This document shows, piece by piece, positions 48,625 to 58,510 of a stretch of DNA of 64,000 bases. The first letter of the stretch is position 1, and each line of letters begins with the position of its first letter. The DNA is from an uncultured Amylibacter sp. Lineage in GTDB: Bacteria > Pseudomonadota > Alphaproteobacteria > Rhodobacterales > Rhodobacteraceae. Position numbers and translations under genes: made by a program. The stretch is from positions 124,001 through 188,000 of the forward strand of contig CAJIZV010000002.1 in the NCBI GenBank assembly GCA_905181935.1, read 5' to 3'. The notes below the pieces were generated by a model, which saw only the letters and a list, made by a program, of their open reading frames with translations, searched no databases and was not told the DNA's origin.

Positions 48625-49095
48625 ATGTCACAAGTTACAATTCAAATTGGAGGTCGTTCATTTGACGTTGTTTGTCAGGAGGGTGAAGAAAATTTTCTTC
48701 ATGCAGCTGCTGCATTGCTTAATGAAGAAGCTCAAAAGCTTGATGGCGCAGGTTCTCGTATTACAGAAAGCCGAATGTTGCTAATGGCGGGTCTTTTATT
48801 AGCAGATAGAACTGTTGCTACTGAAGAGAAGCTTGCTGGTGTTGATAAAAATGTATTTTCAAAAGCCACGAACTCAGAAATAATGGATCATGCTAATCAA
48901 TTAGAAGTTAAATTAAGGGTAGCAGAAGCTGACCTTGCTGTCGTTAAAACTCAACTTTTAGAATCTCAAAGTGATGAAAGTATTGAAGATAAGCCAGATT
49001 TAATTGAAATTGATAATTTACGTAAAGAGCGAGATGATGCCGTAGCTACGCTACGGCAGATAGTTGATAAATTTAAATTAGTAGCAAGGGCTTAA
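48625..49095 (+). CDS. zapA: Cell division protein ZapA
   Basis: 156 residues. VTIQIGGRSFDVVCQEGEENFLHAAAALLNEEAQKL is the ZapA head domain, followed by a long helix for tetramer formation and a C-terminal coil longer than the roughly 110 residues of E. coli ZapA. ZapA bundles FtsZ filaments. It overlaps the convergent grxD gene by four bases. Often 6S RNA follows zapA in proteobacteria; there is no room for it here. Confidence 0.9.
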   Translation: MSQVTIQIGGRSFDVVCQEGEENFLHAAAALLNEEAQKLDGAGSRITESRMLLMAGLLLADRTVATEEKLAGVDKNVFSKATNSEIMDHANQLEVKLRVAEADLAVVKTQLLESQSDESIEDKPDLIEIDNLRKERDDAVATLRQIVDKFKLVARA

Positions 49096-49457
49096 GCATT
49101 TGCTTCTCTAACTTTATTAGCGGCTTCTTTGTTAAAAAAAACATTATTTCCTTCAAGTAAGGTATCTAACTCACCTGATATCATCATATCAGTGATGATA
49201 TCACATCCTCCAACAAATTCACCTTTTACATATAGTTGAGGTATTGTGGGCCAATCTGAAAAATCTTTTATGCCTTGCCTTATTTCTTCGTCAGCTAACA
49301 CATTGACGTCTTTCCATTCGAGGCCAATAAAATTTAATACTCCTGCAATACGGCTTGAAAAACCACATTGAGGCATAGATGAGGTTCCCTTCATGTATAA
49401 GACAACATCATTTGTTTCGATGGTCTCTTTGATGAGTGCTTTTGCTGTATCCGACAT
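49092..49457 (-). CDS. grxD: Monothiol glutaredoxin, Grx4 type
   Basis: 121 residues. VVLYMKGTSSMPQCGFSSRIAGVLNFIG contains the CGFS active site and IPQLYVKGEFVGGCDIITDM the glutathione-binding TVP-like and GG loops. Such proteins carry and transfer [2Fe-2S] clusters, often with BolA, whose gene is directly upstream. The coding sequence has an 11-bp perfect inverted repeat at 49176-49203. Confidence 0.95.
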   Translation of the reverse strand: MSDTAKALIKETIETNDVVLYMKGTSSMPQCGFSSRIAGVLNFIGLEWKDVNVLADEEIRQGIKDFSDWPTIPQLYVKGEFVGGCDIITDMMISGELDTLLEGNNVFFNKEAANKVREANA

Positions 49458-49539
49458 TTAAGTCTCCTATTCATTTAGCTTTGGATTTATTTAACTTAGA
49501 TTGGCTAGAATGCAAGTCTGTTAAAAGTAATGGTTAAGA

Positions 49540-49776
49540 TTAGGTTTTTACTTTTGTAGTTAAAGCTAGTGCATGCAACTCGCCGTTTGGGCCATCCATT
49601 TTGCCTTTAAGAGCTGCAAATACCATGCGATGTTGAGTTATCATTGATTTACCGGCAAATTCGTGTGCTGAAATTATCGCTGACATGTGAACGCCGTCTG
49701 CACCATCCACTATAATATCTGCATTTGGAAATGCCTCAATTATAAGATCTTTTATTATTTGTGCCTCAATAGCCAT
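49540..49776 (-). CDS. BolA/IbaG family protein
   Basis: 78 residues. The class II KH-like fold shows DGADGVHMSAIISAHEFAGKSMITQHRMVFAALKGKM with the invariant His pair that binds the [2Fe-2S] cluster with monothiol glutaredoxin. It lies 82 bases upstream of grxD and the two are a widespread functional pair in iron-sulfur trafficking. The IbaG branch fits best. Confidence 0.93.
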   Translation of the reverse strand: MAIEAQIIKDLIIEAFPNADIIVDGADGVHMSAIISAHEFAGKSMITQHRMVFAALKGKMDGPNGELHALALTTKVKT

Positions 49777-49972
49777 TTATCATGCTCCGTTTTGATTATG
49801 CCAGTTTATGTTTTACTTAAAGATAAGTTTTTGTTATTTCAATATTCTTTAATCTAAGTGTATTGTAAGTAAGTTCTTTTATTTGAAACATTTATCATTT
49901 AAATAAAATCTCTTTTCATATAATAATCCATATATAATCAATTAGCTAATATATTTAGTTAATGTTAATCTC

Positions 49973-52150
49973 TTATTCAGAAACTAGGGATCGTAATGTT
50001 GTTTCGAATGCTTTTTTTACAGTATCAATATCTATAATAGCTTCACCTAAATAAATATTGCTTCCACCAAAACTTCCAACTAATTCAGCTGCAACACCGG
50101 CTAATTTTGCAGCTGAAATAACTGCTTCGCTATCTTTACAAGCAAGCAAATATCTAGCTTGATCTTCGCCAAAAAACCATCCTGTATCACCTGCTTTTAA
50201 CTTTAACCCGACACCGGCAGATAATGCCATTTCGGTTGCTGCAACAGCTAGGCCCCCATCTGATAAATCATGAGCGGCTGTTATCAATTTAGCTTTATGG
50301 GCTGCTCTAACAAACTCACCCACTAATTTTTCCAAATTAAGATCAACTTTTGGTGCATCACCATCTTCACGGTTAAACATTTCTTTTAATAGTGCTGACT
50401 GGCCTAAATGTCCGTTAGTTTTTCCAATTAAAACAAAATTATCTCCATTGTTTGGTATATTTTTAATAATTTCGTCTAAATTTGTAAGCAAACCAACAGC
50501 ACCAATCGTAGGGGTTGGTAAAATTCCTGTTCCATCCGTTTCATTATACAGTGAAACGTTTCCAGAAACGATTGGCATATCTAATACAACAACTGCTTCT
50601 GCTATACCCTTGATGCAGCCAACAAATTGACCCATGATCTCTGGCTTTTCAGGATTACCAAAGTTCATATTGTCGGTTGTTGCTAATGGTTTCGAGCCAG
50701 TTGCTGATAAATTACGGTATGCTTCTGCGACTGCCTGCTTTCCACCTTCAAATGGATTGGCCTTGCAGTAACGCGGTGAAACATCTGAAGTGAATGCTAC
50801 AGCTTTATTTGTACCGTGAATGCGTATAACTCCAGCATCTGATCCTGGACGCACTAATGTATCAGCCATTACCATTGAGTCGTATTGTTCGTAAATCCAA
50901 GACTTTGAGCCATAGTTTGCGCTCCCCATGATTGCCATTAAGCCTTTTATAGGATCAATGTAAGGGATCTTAGCTAATGGAGCTGCAGGTGGGGTTTCCA
51001 CCCAAGGCCTATCATATTCTGGCGCTGTTCCAGATAAAGCTTTAAGTGGCAAATCAGCCTTTACTTCATCATTATGTAAGACAAGAAAGCGATCTTCTGC
51101 TATAGTTTCACCCACAATAGCAAAATCTAAATCCCATTTATCAAATACAGCGCGTGCTTCTGCTTCTAATTCAGGTTTAAGAACCATTAGCATGCGCTCT
51201 TGGCTTTCTGACAGCATCATCTCATATGCTGTCATGTTTTCTTCACGTTGTGGTACATCTTCAAGGTTAAGTTTTACACCAAGATTACCTTTATCTCCCA
51301 TTTCAACGGCAGAACAAGTTAAGCCAGCTGCCCCCATATCTTGTATGGATATAACTGCCCCAGTTTGCATTAACTCAAGAGTTGCCTCCATTAAGCGCTT
51401 TTCTGTAAATGGATCGCCTACTTGAACTGTTGGGCGCTTATCTTCAATGGTATCATCAAATTCTGCTGATGCCATTGTAGCCCCTCCAACGCCATCACGG
51501 CCCGTTTTTGCACCTAGATAAACTACAGGCATTCCAATCCCAGATGCGGCTGAGTAAAAAATACTATCTTTTTTTACTAATCCTGCAGCAAATGCGTTCA
51601 CTAAACAGTTTCCGTTATATGCGGAATGAAATCTAACTTCACCACCAACTGTTGGCACACCAAAGCAGTTCCCATACCCGCCAATACCTTCAACAACACC
51701 ATTAATAAGGCTTTTAGTCTTTGGGTGATTGAATTCGCCAAATGATAATGAGTTCATGGCTGCGATTGGACGCGCACCCATCGTAAATACATCACGTAAA
51801 ATACCGCCAACACCTGTAGCTGCGCCTTGATATGGTTCAATGTATGAAGGGTGGTTATGACTTTCCATTTTAAAAACTATTGCATCCCCATCTCCAATAT
51901 CAACGATGCCCGCATTTTCACCAGGACCACAAATAACTTGGGGGCCTTCAGTTGGAAGTGTTCGCAACCACTTTTTAGAAGATTTATATGAACAATGCTC
52001 ATTCCACATAGCAGAAAAAATACCAAGTTCAGTATAACTTGGTATTCGGCCAATGATATTTAATAAACGTTGATATTCTTCAGAGTTTAATCCGTGACTT
52101 TCGATAAGATCTTGTGTGATTTCTGGTTCGATAGACATTGGCAGCCCCAT
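49973..52150 (-). CDS. purL: Phosphoribosylformylglycinamidine synthase subunit II
   Basis: 725 residues, the size of the small PurL that needs PurS and Pur[16 protein letters not shown] near residue 48, [47 protein letters not shown] and [16 protein letters not shown] are invariant. It makes formylglycinamidine ribotide from FGAR, ATP and glutamine-derived ammonia. The start is uncertain: an ATG 12 bases downstream (52138) is also possible. purS/purQ are not adjacent. Confidence 0.97.
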   Translation of the reverse strand: MGLPMSIEPEITQDLIESHGLNSEEYQRLLNIIGRIPSYTELGIFSAMWNEHCSYKSSKKWLRTLPTEGPQVICGPGENAGIVDIGDGDAIVFKMESHNHPSYIEPYQGAATGVGGILRDVFTMGARPIAAMNSLSFGEFNHPKTKSLINGVVEGIGGYGNCFGVPTVGGEVRFHSAYNGNCLVNAFAAGLVKKDSIFYSAASGIGMPVVYLGAKTGRDGVGGATMASAEFDDTIEDKRPTVQVGDPFTEKRLMEATLELMQTGAVISIQDMGAAGLTCSAVEMGDKGNLGVKLNLEDVPQREENMTAYEMMLSESQERMLMVLKPELEAEARAVFDKWDLDFAIVGETIAEDRFLVLHNDEVKADLPLKALSGTAPEYDRPWVETPPAAPLAKIPYIDPIKGLMAIMGSANYGSKSWIYEQYDSMVMADTLVRPGSDAGVIRIHGTNKAVAFTSDVSPRYCKANPFEGGKQAVAEAYRNLSATGSKPLATTDNMNFGNPEKPEIMGQFVGCIKGIAEAVVVLDMPIVSGNVSLYNETDGTGILPTPTIGAVGLLTNLDEIIKNIPNNGDNFVLIGKTNGHLGQSALLKEMFNREDGDAPKVDLNLEKLVGEFVRAAHKAKLITAAHDLSDGGLAVAATEMALSAGVGLKLKAGDTGWFFGEDQARYLLACKDSEAVISAAKLAGVAAELVGSFGGSNIYLGEAIIDIDTVKKAFETTLRSLVSE

Positions 52151-52240
52151 GTAGGATTCTTTGGTTTCTTTTAAGGGGTCTGAGCTCGAAGGAAAAGACC
52201 CTTAAATACACTGATTAATTTACTTTTAATTTAAAAAAAA

Positions 52241-52261
52241 GGCCGAGCTAAAAGCTCGGCC
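52241..52261 (-). terminator. Terminator downstream of the LysR gene
   Basis: GGCCGAGC and GCTCGGCC form an 8-bp stem with a five-base loop; on the minus strand TTTTTTTTAA follows. It lies about 160 bases past the LysR stop, giving that transcript a long 3' end. Confidence 0.9.
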
Positions 52262-52282
52262 AAAGTCTAACAGGGAGGTGAA

Positions 52283-52345
52283 GATGATAGGATTGAAAAG
52301 CTCAACTAACTTCTTCTTGGCTTCCTTAGAGTCTGGAGATATTTA
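52283..52345 (+). CDS. Doubtful 20-codon reading frame with a strong ribosome site
   Basis: GGGAGGTGAAG precedes an ATG that opens 20 codons (MIGLKSSTNFFLASLESGDI). The site is close to the ideal, though close to the start. No known small protein matches. The same bases on the other strand give CACCTCCC, so the signal may belong to an RNA rather than a peptide. Confidence 0.15.
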
Positions 52346-52418
52346 GCGCTAGTACTTTAATTTGCATACCCGCTATGCGTCATGGGAATATCTTTGAGGA
52401 AAAAGGAATTATATTTTT

Positions 52419-53318
52419 TTATACTTTTTCATTCTTGTGCAATCGGTGAGTTTTTATTTCTTCTAGTACAAAGTCACGAAACGCTTGAACACGTTTTGAG
52501 TGTCGTAATTCTTCTGGAAAAGCAAGAAATACTGGGATTTCTTTGCTTTGATCATTTGGTAATACACGTACCAGCTGAGGTACTTCATCAGAAACATAAT
52601 CAGGGAGAACTCCAATTCCAGTATGATGAAGTACTGCTTGCAGTACACCGAAGTAATTATTTAGAGTTAAATTAGAACCTTGATTATGTTCCAAAAAAGG
52701 CTTTAGCCAAGCAACAGATTCATTTACTTGTCGGGCTGTAAGACCTTGGCTTACTAGGCGATGCTTTTCTAATTCTTCAAAGTTTTTCGGTGTCCCATGC
52801 TTGTCGAGGTATTCTTCTGTAGCGTATAGACGCATCGTTACATTCATTAATCTCCGCCGGACTAAATCTGCCTGGCTTGGTTCTTTCATTCGTATAGCAA
52901 CATCAGCTTCCCGCATTGGTAAATCCAAAACCCGCTCTTCTAATATAAGATCAATTTTTAGATCAGGATATTGTTCATATAGACGATTTATGCGAGGTGC
53001 CAGCCAGAGTGTGCCAAACCCTGTAGTAGTTGTAACACGCAATTCTCCAAACACTTCATCTTCGCTATCCCTAATTCGAGCTTCTGCTGCTTCTAATCTC
53101 TTAGACATCTGAGAGGTTGCGTCATATAATAGTTCACCTTGTTCTGTTAAAATTAAGCCACGTGCATGGCGATGAAATAAGGTGACGTTTAAACGCTCTT
53201 CTAAAGCGCGGATTTGCCTGCTCACAGCTGATTGAGATAGGTGTAAGACATCACCAGCGTGAGTTAAGCTTCCAACATCAGCTACAGCATGAAATATGCG
53301 CAATTTGTCCCAGTCCAT
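52419..53318 (-). CDS. LysR-family transcriptional regulator
   Basis: 299 residues from the ATG at 53318, with GGAGG five bases upstream; the earlier ATG lies before this site. The N-terminal helix-turn-helix (LRIFHAVADVGSLTHAGDVLHLSQSAVSRQIRALEERLNVTLFHRHARGLILTEQG) is complete and the effector domain is full length. No obvious target gene is divergent: tusA is upstream in the same direction, purL downstream. Such proteins sense small molecules; the ligand is unknown. Confidence 0.94.
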   Translation of the reverse strand: MDWDKLRIFHAVADVGSLTHAGDVLHLSQSAVSRQIRALEERLNVTLFHRHARGLILTEQGELLYDATSQMSKRLEAAEARIRDSEDEVFGELRVTTTTGFGTLWLAPRINRLYEQYPDLKIDLILEERVLDLPMREADVAIRMKEPSQADLVRRRLMNVTMRLYATEEYLDKHGTPKNFEELEKHRLVSQGLTARQVNESVAWLKPFLEHNQGSNLTLNNYFGVLQAVLHHTGIGVLPDYVSDEVPQLVRVLPNDQSKEIPVFLAFPEELRHSKRVQAFRDFVLEEIKTHRLHKNEKV

Positions 53319-53400
53319 ATTACCTCCATGCATGCATTTTAAAAAAACATTACATTAAATACTATTCTACAAAGCTGTTGGAAATGAAACAAGGCTATAG

Positions 53401-53628
53401 TTAACGCTTTTTTATGAAAAAGAGCTTTGTGTTATTAAGCGCTACAATTTTTATTAGTTGATGCCCTTGCTCTGTGCAAAAATGAGGAAAATCAATTTCA
53501 GCTGCAGGATCATCTGCCAAAACACGCAATATTTGCCCCAACTGCATAGCTTGCAATCGTTTGCGCGCTTTTAAAACGGGCATAGGACATAAAGTTCCCA
53601 TTGCATCAAGTGTATCATCAAAATCCAT
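53401..53628 (-). CDS. tusA: TusA-family sulfur carrier
   Basis: 75 residues. DFDDTLDAMGTLCPMPVLKARKRLQAM holds the single catalytic Cys in CPMP. It passes persulfide sulfur for tRNA thiolation or molybdenum cofactor formation. It is divergent from ccdA, which also concerns thiol chemistry, and 80 bases upstream of the LysR gene. Confidence 0.92.
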   Translation of the reverse strand: MDFDDTLDAMGTLCPMPVLKARKRLQAMQLGQILRVLADDPAAEIDFPHFCTEQGHQLIKIVALNNTKLFFIKKR

Positions 53629-53719
53629 ACATTACTTTAACCTTTAGATGTTTCAAAAGTCTACGCAGAAGTTATCAAAAAATGGGTGACGAATATCTTT
53701 CAAATGATTAGTATAAATT

Positions 53720-54472
53720 ATGTTTGGTATTGATATCATAGACGCAGGCTTATTGCCTTCAATGTTTGTTGCTCTGTTAGCTGGTATTCTCAGCTTTTTG
53801 AGCCCTTGCGTACTTCCAATAGTACCCCCTTATCTTGCTTATATGGGGGGTATTTCTATGCAAGAAATGGAAAATAATAAAGATGCACGACGACATACAG
53901 TAATTTGTGCTTTATTTTTTACTTTGGGATTATCAACAGTATTTATTATATTAGGCCTTGCTGTATCAGCTTTAGGCCAATTTATGTTACAAAATCAGGA
54001 ATGGTTTGGGCGTATAGCGGGTATTGTTATTATTTTTTTTGGATTGCATTTTATAGGTATTCTTAAGATTCCATTTTTATATAGAGATGTCCGTCTTGAT
54101 GCTGGTGATCAAGGTGGAAGTGCATTTGGTGCTTATATACTTGGCTTAGCTTTCGCGTTTGGGTGGACCCCTTGCATTGGCCCAATTTTAGGCACTATCT
54201 TGTCTCTTGCCGCACAAGAGGGGTCTCTTGCTCGCAGCTCAATATTAATGGCTCTTTATGCGTTAGGCCTTGGGTTGCCATTTATATTAGCAGCTATCTT
54301 TATAAATAATGCCATGCGTGCTATGAATCGCTTTAAGCGCCATATGCGAAAAGTTGAGATTTTTATGGGAGGAATGCTTATAATTATTGGTTTTGCCTTG
54401 ATTACGGGCAGTTTCTCTAGTATTTCTTTTTGGCTTTTAGAAACCTTCCCTTCACTGGCTATAGTCGGTTAA
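53720..54472 (+). CDS. ccdA: Cytochrome c biogenesis protein CcdA
   Basis: 250 residues with six membrane helices. Helix 1 carries LSPCVLPIVPPYLAYMGG and helix 4 GWTPCIGPILG, the two Cys that carry electrons across the membrane. It sends reductant from thioredoxin to periplasmic proteins for cytochrome c maturation. No other ccm gene is close. Confidence 0.93.
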   Translation: MFGIDIIDAGLLPSMFVALLAGILSFLSPCVLPIVPPYLAYMGGISMQEMENNKDARRHTVICALFFTLGLSTVFIILGLAVSALGQFMLQNQEWFGRIAGIVIIFFGLHFIGILKIPFLYRDVRLDAGDQGGSAFGAYILGLAFAFGWTPCIGPILGTILSLAAQEGSLARSSILMALYALGLGLPFILAAIFINNAMRAMNRFKRHMRKVEIFMGGMLIIIGFALITGSFSSISFWLLETFPSLAIVG

Positions 54473-54541
54473 TTTTTTACTAAAATAATAGAGCTAATTT
54501 GTTAGTTTTAATAATTATTAAACTTTTTTAATTTATTGAGT

Positions 54542-54769
54542 TTATTCACTTTGAATTATGTATTCTAAAATAAATAATCTTATTGCTGAAGCTAGACCAG
54601 CGTTAGTGCCTCTTCGTGCATCGATTTCTGCTGCAAGCTCATTTAATGCTAAATCACGTTCTTGTGCTATTTTTTTGAATTGCTGCCAGAATGGATCCTC
54701 CAAACTTACACTTGTTCGGTGACCTTTTAAAGTAAGAGAATGTTTGCGTGGCCTTTGGAAATCACTCAT
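54542..54769 (-). CDS. Ribbon-helix-helix domain protein
   Basis: 75 residues. KHSLTLKGHRTSVSLEDPFWQQFKKIAQERDLALNELAAEIDARR matches the RHH_4 family found next to fumC and sspB in alphaproteobacteria. It likely binds DNA as a dimer; the target is unknown. It is 62 bases downstream of fumC in the same direction. Confidence 0.85.
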   Translation of the reverse strand: MSDFQRPRKHSLTLKGHRTSVSLEDPFWQQFKKIAQERDLALNELAAEIDARRGTNAGLASAIRLFILEYIIQSE

Positions 54770-54831
54770 GTCTGGAATGTGCTCAAATTATTTAGCCCTG
54801 TTTTAGCTATATTTCAATTATCTAGAATTAT

Positions 54832-56223
54832 TTATCTTGGTCCGATCATATCTCTTGGCTTGACTACACGATCAAATGTATCAGCATCAACAAAGCCTAA
54901 CCTTATAGCTTCTTCTTTTAATGTTGTGCGATTATTATGAGCTGTTTTGGCTACTTTGGTGGCATTATCATATCCAATTTCAGGCGCTAATGCGGTTACC
55001 AACATTAAACTATCCCACATGAGTGATGATATACGATCTTCATCAGCTCGGATTCCATCAACACAATTATCGGTAAAAGCTACAGAGGCATCGCCAAGCA
55101 ATTGCATAGATTGTAATACGTTATATGCAATCATTGGTTTATATACGTTGAGTTCAAAATGGCCTTGAGAACCAGCAAATCCAACGGCTGCGTCATTTCC
55201 AAAGACATGTGCGCAAACCTGTGTCAGTGCTTCACATTGTGTGGGATTTACTTTTCCAGGCATAATTGATGATCCAGGTTCATTTTCAGGCAACATTAGT
55301 TCACCTAAGCCACAGCGTGGCCCAGAGCCCAATAAGCGTATATCGTTTGCAATTTTGAACAAACTGGCAGCCACGGTTTTTAATGCCCCTGAAACTTCAA
55401 CCATTGCATCATGTGCAGCTAATGCTTCAAATTTATTTGGTGCAGTAATAAACGGTAATCCAGTTATCACTGCCATATTTGCGGCAACCTTTTCACCCCA
55501 ACCTTTATTTGTGTTTAATCCTGTTCCAACAGCAGTACCGCCCTGCGCCAATGGGTAAATGTTTATCAGTGCATGTTTGATTCGAGCTATTCCCTGTTCA
55601 ACCTGATATGCATATCCACCAAATTCTTGGCCTAAAGTAAGTGGCGTTGCATCTTGAGTATGCGTTCTGCCAATTTTAATTATGTCCTTAAATTTGTCTG
55701 ATTTTATGATTAAAGCATTGTGTAACTTTTCTAAGCCTGGGAGCAAAATTTCATGTGCTGTAACTGCTGTTGCAATATGCATTGCTGTTGGAAAGGTATC
55801 GTTTGATGACTGACCCATATTGCAATGATCGTTTGGATGAATAGGGGTCTTTGATCCTAACTCGCCTCCTAACATTTCAATGGCACGGTTTGATATTACT
55901 TCATTAGAATTCATATTTGATTGTGTTCCAGAACCAGTTTGCCAAACTACTAATGGAAAATGATCATCTAATTTTCCAGAAATTACCTCACTGGCAGCAG
56001 CAATAATTGCATCTGCTAGTTCAGTTGGAATTTTACCAAGATCGTGATTTGCTTGAGCACAAGCTTTTTTAACAACTCCGAGGGCTCGAACAATAGCGAC
56101 AGGCTGTTTTTCCCAACCAATAGGAAAATTTATAAGTGATCGTTGTGTTTGCGCTCCCCAATACTTTTCAGAAGGAACTTCTAATGGACCAAAACTATCT
56201 AATTCTGTACGACTTTTAGTCAT
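54832..56223 (-). CDS. fumC: Class II fumarate hydratase
   Basis: 463 residues. [25 protein letters not shown] ([18 protein letters not shown]), [17 protein letters not shown] and [17 protein letters not shown] are all invariant class II fumarase segments, the last being the SS loop signature. It interconverts fumarate and malate without an iron-sulfur cluster. Confidence 0.97.
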   Translation of the reverse strand: MTKSRTELDSFGPLEVPSEKYWGAQTQRSLINFPIGWEKQPVAIVRALGVVKKACAQANHDLGKIPTELADAIIAAASEVISGKLDDHFPLVVWQTGSGTQSNMNSNEVISNRAIEMLGGELGSKTPIHPNDHCNMGQSSNDTFPTAMHIATAVTAHEILLPGLEKLHNALIIKSDKFKDIIKIGRTHTQDATPLTLGQEFGGYAYQVEQGIARIKHALINIYPLAQGGTAVGTGLNTNKGWGEKVAANMAVITGLPFITAPNKFEALAAHDAMVEVSGALKTVAASLFKIANDIRLLGSGPRCGLGELMLPENEPGSSIMPGKVNPTQCEALTQVCAHVFGNDAAVGFAGSQGHFELNVYKPMIAYNVLQSMQLLGDASVAFTDNCVDGIRADEDRISSLMWDSLMLVTALAPEIGYDNATKVAKTAHNNRTTLKEEAIRLGFVDADTFDRVVKPRDMIGPR

Positions 56224-56293
56224 TTAAAATCTCCATCAACTTATTGTTTAATCTGTCATATAATCAGTAAATTAAAATATATTTTTAAAATAA

Positions 56294-56761
56294 TTATTTT
56301 TTGCGAAAGCTATCAAGACTTACTACTTCAGCCTCTTTTTGTTCAGCCGCATCAGTCTCTTCGATTACTATCATTGGGCTTTCGGGTACTTCTTCCTTTT
56401 GGTTATTTTCTTCTGCTTCAAATCGCAAACCAAATTCAACGGATGGATCAACAAATGATGATATTGAATTCCATGGAATCATTAATGTTTCTGGATTATC
56501 TCCAAAATTTAAGGTGATAGAAAAATCATCTTTGCGAACCTCAAGATTTTCAAACCAATTTTGAATTACAATTGTCATTTCTTCTGAATATCGCTCTTTA
56601 AGCCACGGAGCAATTTTAACCCCATCGGTTTGTGTACTAAACGTTATAAAAAAATGGTGACTACCGGGTAGTCCATTTTTAGATATTTTTTCCAGTAACT
56701 GAATCATTAAACCCTGCATTGCGCAATGCATCATCTGTGAATAATTAATTTTATCTGTCAT
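56294..56761 (-). CDS. sspB: ClpXP adaptor SspB, alpha type
   Basis: 155 residues. NYSQMMHCAMQGLMIQLLEKISKNGLPGSHHFFITF and MTIVIQNWFENLEVRKDDFSITLNFGDNPETLMIPWNSISSFVDPSVEFGL form the peptide-binding fold. A flexible acidic linker ends in VVSLDSFRKK, the short ClpX-binding tail. SspB delivers ssrA-tagged proteins to ClpXP; the ssrA gene is 1.5 kb away. Confidence 0.92.
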   Translation of the reverse strand: MTDKINYSQMMHCAMQGLMIQLLEKISKNGLPGSHHFFITFSTQTDGVKIAPWLKERYSEEMTIVIQNWFENLEVRKDDFSITLNFGDNPETLMIPWNSISSFVDPSVEFGLRFEAEENNQKEEVPESPMIVIEETDAAEQKEAEVVSLDSFRKK

Positions 56762-56962
56762 AATTTAAAATATTCTCTAAAGTTACTTAAGCAATAAAGA
56801 ATTTTATAGCATTTAAAAGCTTTTTTGTTGGTTTTTTTATATTTAAATTTCTCAAAATTATCATTCTTAAATATAACGTTACGGCATATTATTTTAAATC
56901 TTTAATCAGGCATTGTATGAAGTACTTATATGGAAAATATAGAACCATGGAGATTTATTAAT

Positions 56963-58213
56963 ATGACAATACTTGGCGATATCTTATCAAATTTATTTGA
57001 ACATAGTGCTACTGAATATCCATACTCTCATAAAAATGACGGCTCAGTAGAAAAATTGTGTCACACGCTTTTAAGCCAACAAGGTGAAGTATTAGGTGTC
57101 TCTATTGCTAGTAAGATTTTAGCTAAATATGATCAAATGGATGATATTAATAAAATAGAGTTTTTTCAATTTTTATTAATTCATATGGATATTGATATTG
57201 ATGGTGTCCAGAATGCACTCATATTATATCAAAAAAATCGATCAACAAAGAATTTAACTAAATATTTAAATATGTCAGAGACCAAACGCCGCGAGTTGTT
57301 GCGGCGTTTAAATCAAGGTGTTGGCTCGACCAGCCGGCTGGTTTCCATGCGAAAAGATCTTATACGATTGGCAGTTGAAAACCCTGAACTCAAGAGAGCT
57401 GATTTGGATTTTAAACAATTGTTTCGTTCTTGGTTTAATAATGGGTTTCTAGTATTACGCCCCATTAGTTGGGCGAGTCCAGCTGGAATTCTTGAAAAAA
57501 TTATTGCTTATGAGGCAGTTCATGCAATTGATAGTTGGGAAGAGTTGCGCCGACGCCTTGAGCCAGCTGATCGACGTTGTTTTGCATACTTTCATCCTGC
57601 TATGCCCGATGAACCTCTAATTTTTGTTGAGGTGGCATTGATGGTAGATATACCTATTTCAATACAAACAGTTTTAGCTGAGAACCGTGATATCATTCCA
57701 GCTCACAAAGCCAAAACTGCAGTATTTTATTCAATTTCAAATTGTCAAAAAGGACTTTCTGGAGTTTCATTTGGCAATGCCTTAATCAAAAATGTAGCTG
57801 CACAACTTTCGAAAGAAATACCTAATCTAACAACATTTGTAACTATTTCACCAATTCCCAAGTTAGCTTTTTGGGCAAAAAAAAAGGGACATGATCTTAG
57901 TGAAGTTTTTAATGATGAGTTACTGAAGATTACTGCTCAATATCTTTTAGAAGAAAAAGATAAAGATAATATAGTTTTTGATCCTGTAGCTAGATTTCAT
58001 CTTAATAATGGGGCTTATATACATGCAATTCACGCAAAGGCTGACACTTCTCCGCGTGGCCTAAAGCAATCTTTTGGGACTATGGTTAACTATGTGTACG
58101 ATTTGAGGGCTGTATCTCTAAATCACGAAAAATTCGCTATTAAAGGGCAAATTGTTTCATCCAAAGCTGTGAAGGCTTTGGCTAAATCAAAAAGAAAAAA
58201 AGAAAAGGTATAA
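56963..58213 (+). CDS. Malonyl-CoA decarboxylase
   Basis: 416 residues from the ATG at 56963, about ten bases after GGAG; an ATG 33 bases upstream has no site. An N-terminal helical domain (to about 165) precedes the GNAT-like catalytic domain. AVFYSISNCQKGLSGVSFGNALIKNV, TFVTISPIPKLAFW (with the catalytic Ser) and VARFHLNNGAYIHAIHAKAD with the catalytic His are diagnostic. It converts malonyl-CoA to acetyl-CoA. It is divergent from sspB; no matA/malonate transporter genes are adjacent. Confidence 0.92.
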   Translation: MTILGDILSNLFEHSATEYPYSHKNDGSVEKLCHTLLSQQGEVLGVSIASKILAKYDQMDDINKIEFFQFLLIHMDIDIDGVQNALILYQKNRSTKNLTKYLNMSETKRRELLRRLNQGVGSTSRLVSMRKDLIRLAVENPELKRADLDFKQLFRSWFNNGFLVLRPISWASPAGILEKIIAYEAVHAIDSWEELRRRLEPADRRCFAYFHPAMPDEPLIFVEVALMVDIPISIQTVLAENRDIIPAHKAKTAVFYSISNCQKGLSGVSFGNALIKNVAAQLSKEIPNLTTFVTISPIPKLAFWAKKKGHDLSEVFNDELLKITAQYLLEEKDKDNIVFDPVARFHLNNGAYIHAIHAKADTSPRGLKQSFGTMVNYVYDLRAVSLNHEKFAIKGQIVSSKAVKALAKSKRKKEKV

Positions 58214-58221
58214 ATTTTATA

Positions 58222-58510
58222 AGTGGAGGTTTCTGTTGCCAGGTACCTCCGAACCCCGCTTAGACCGCAGGCCTAAGACTTAGGTTCCAACTTTTCGGAC
58301 CGCTTACGCAGCCAAAGCCATTGGTGCTTTGTTGTCATTTGCAACTAGCTTTATTGGGTCGATAACAGCGACACCGCACCGGGCAAAAGCTAACATCTTT
58401 AGACGTCCGTCGATCCTATTTCGACCCCAGATTCCCCAAATGAAGGATTATGGTGGAGTCGCCGGGTACCGCCCCCGGGTCCGATCCGCTTATTACATGC
58501 GCGTTTATTA
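58222..58510 (-). ncRNA. ssrA: tmRNA, permuted two-piece form
   Basis: Read on the minus strand, the acceptor piece comes first. T-arm CCGGG-GGCGGTA-CCCGG is followed by CGACTCC and ACCA ending at 58451. After an intervening segment, the coding piece begins at 58428 with GGGGTCG, which pairs with CGACTCC to restore the acceptor stem. The tag frame at 58342-58304 reads ANDNKAPMALAA and stop. A final hairpin (GGAGGT/ACCTCC) lies at 58225-58250. This permuted order is typical of alphaproteobacteria. It frees stalled ribosomes and tags the product for ClpXP. The 5' limit of the acceptor piece is approximate. Confidence 0.93.
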
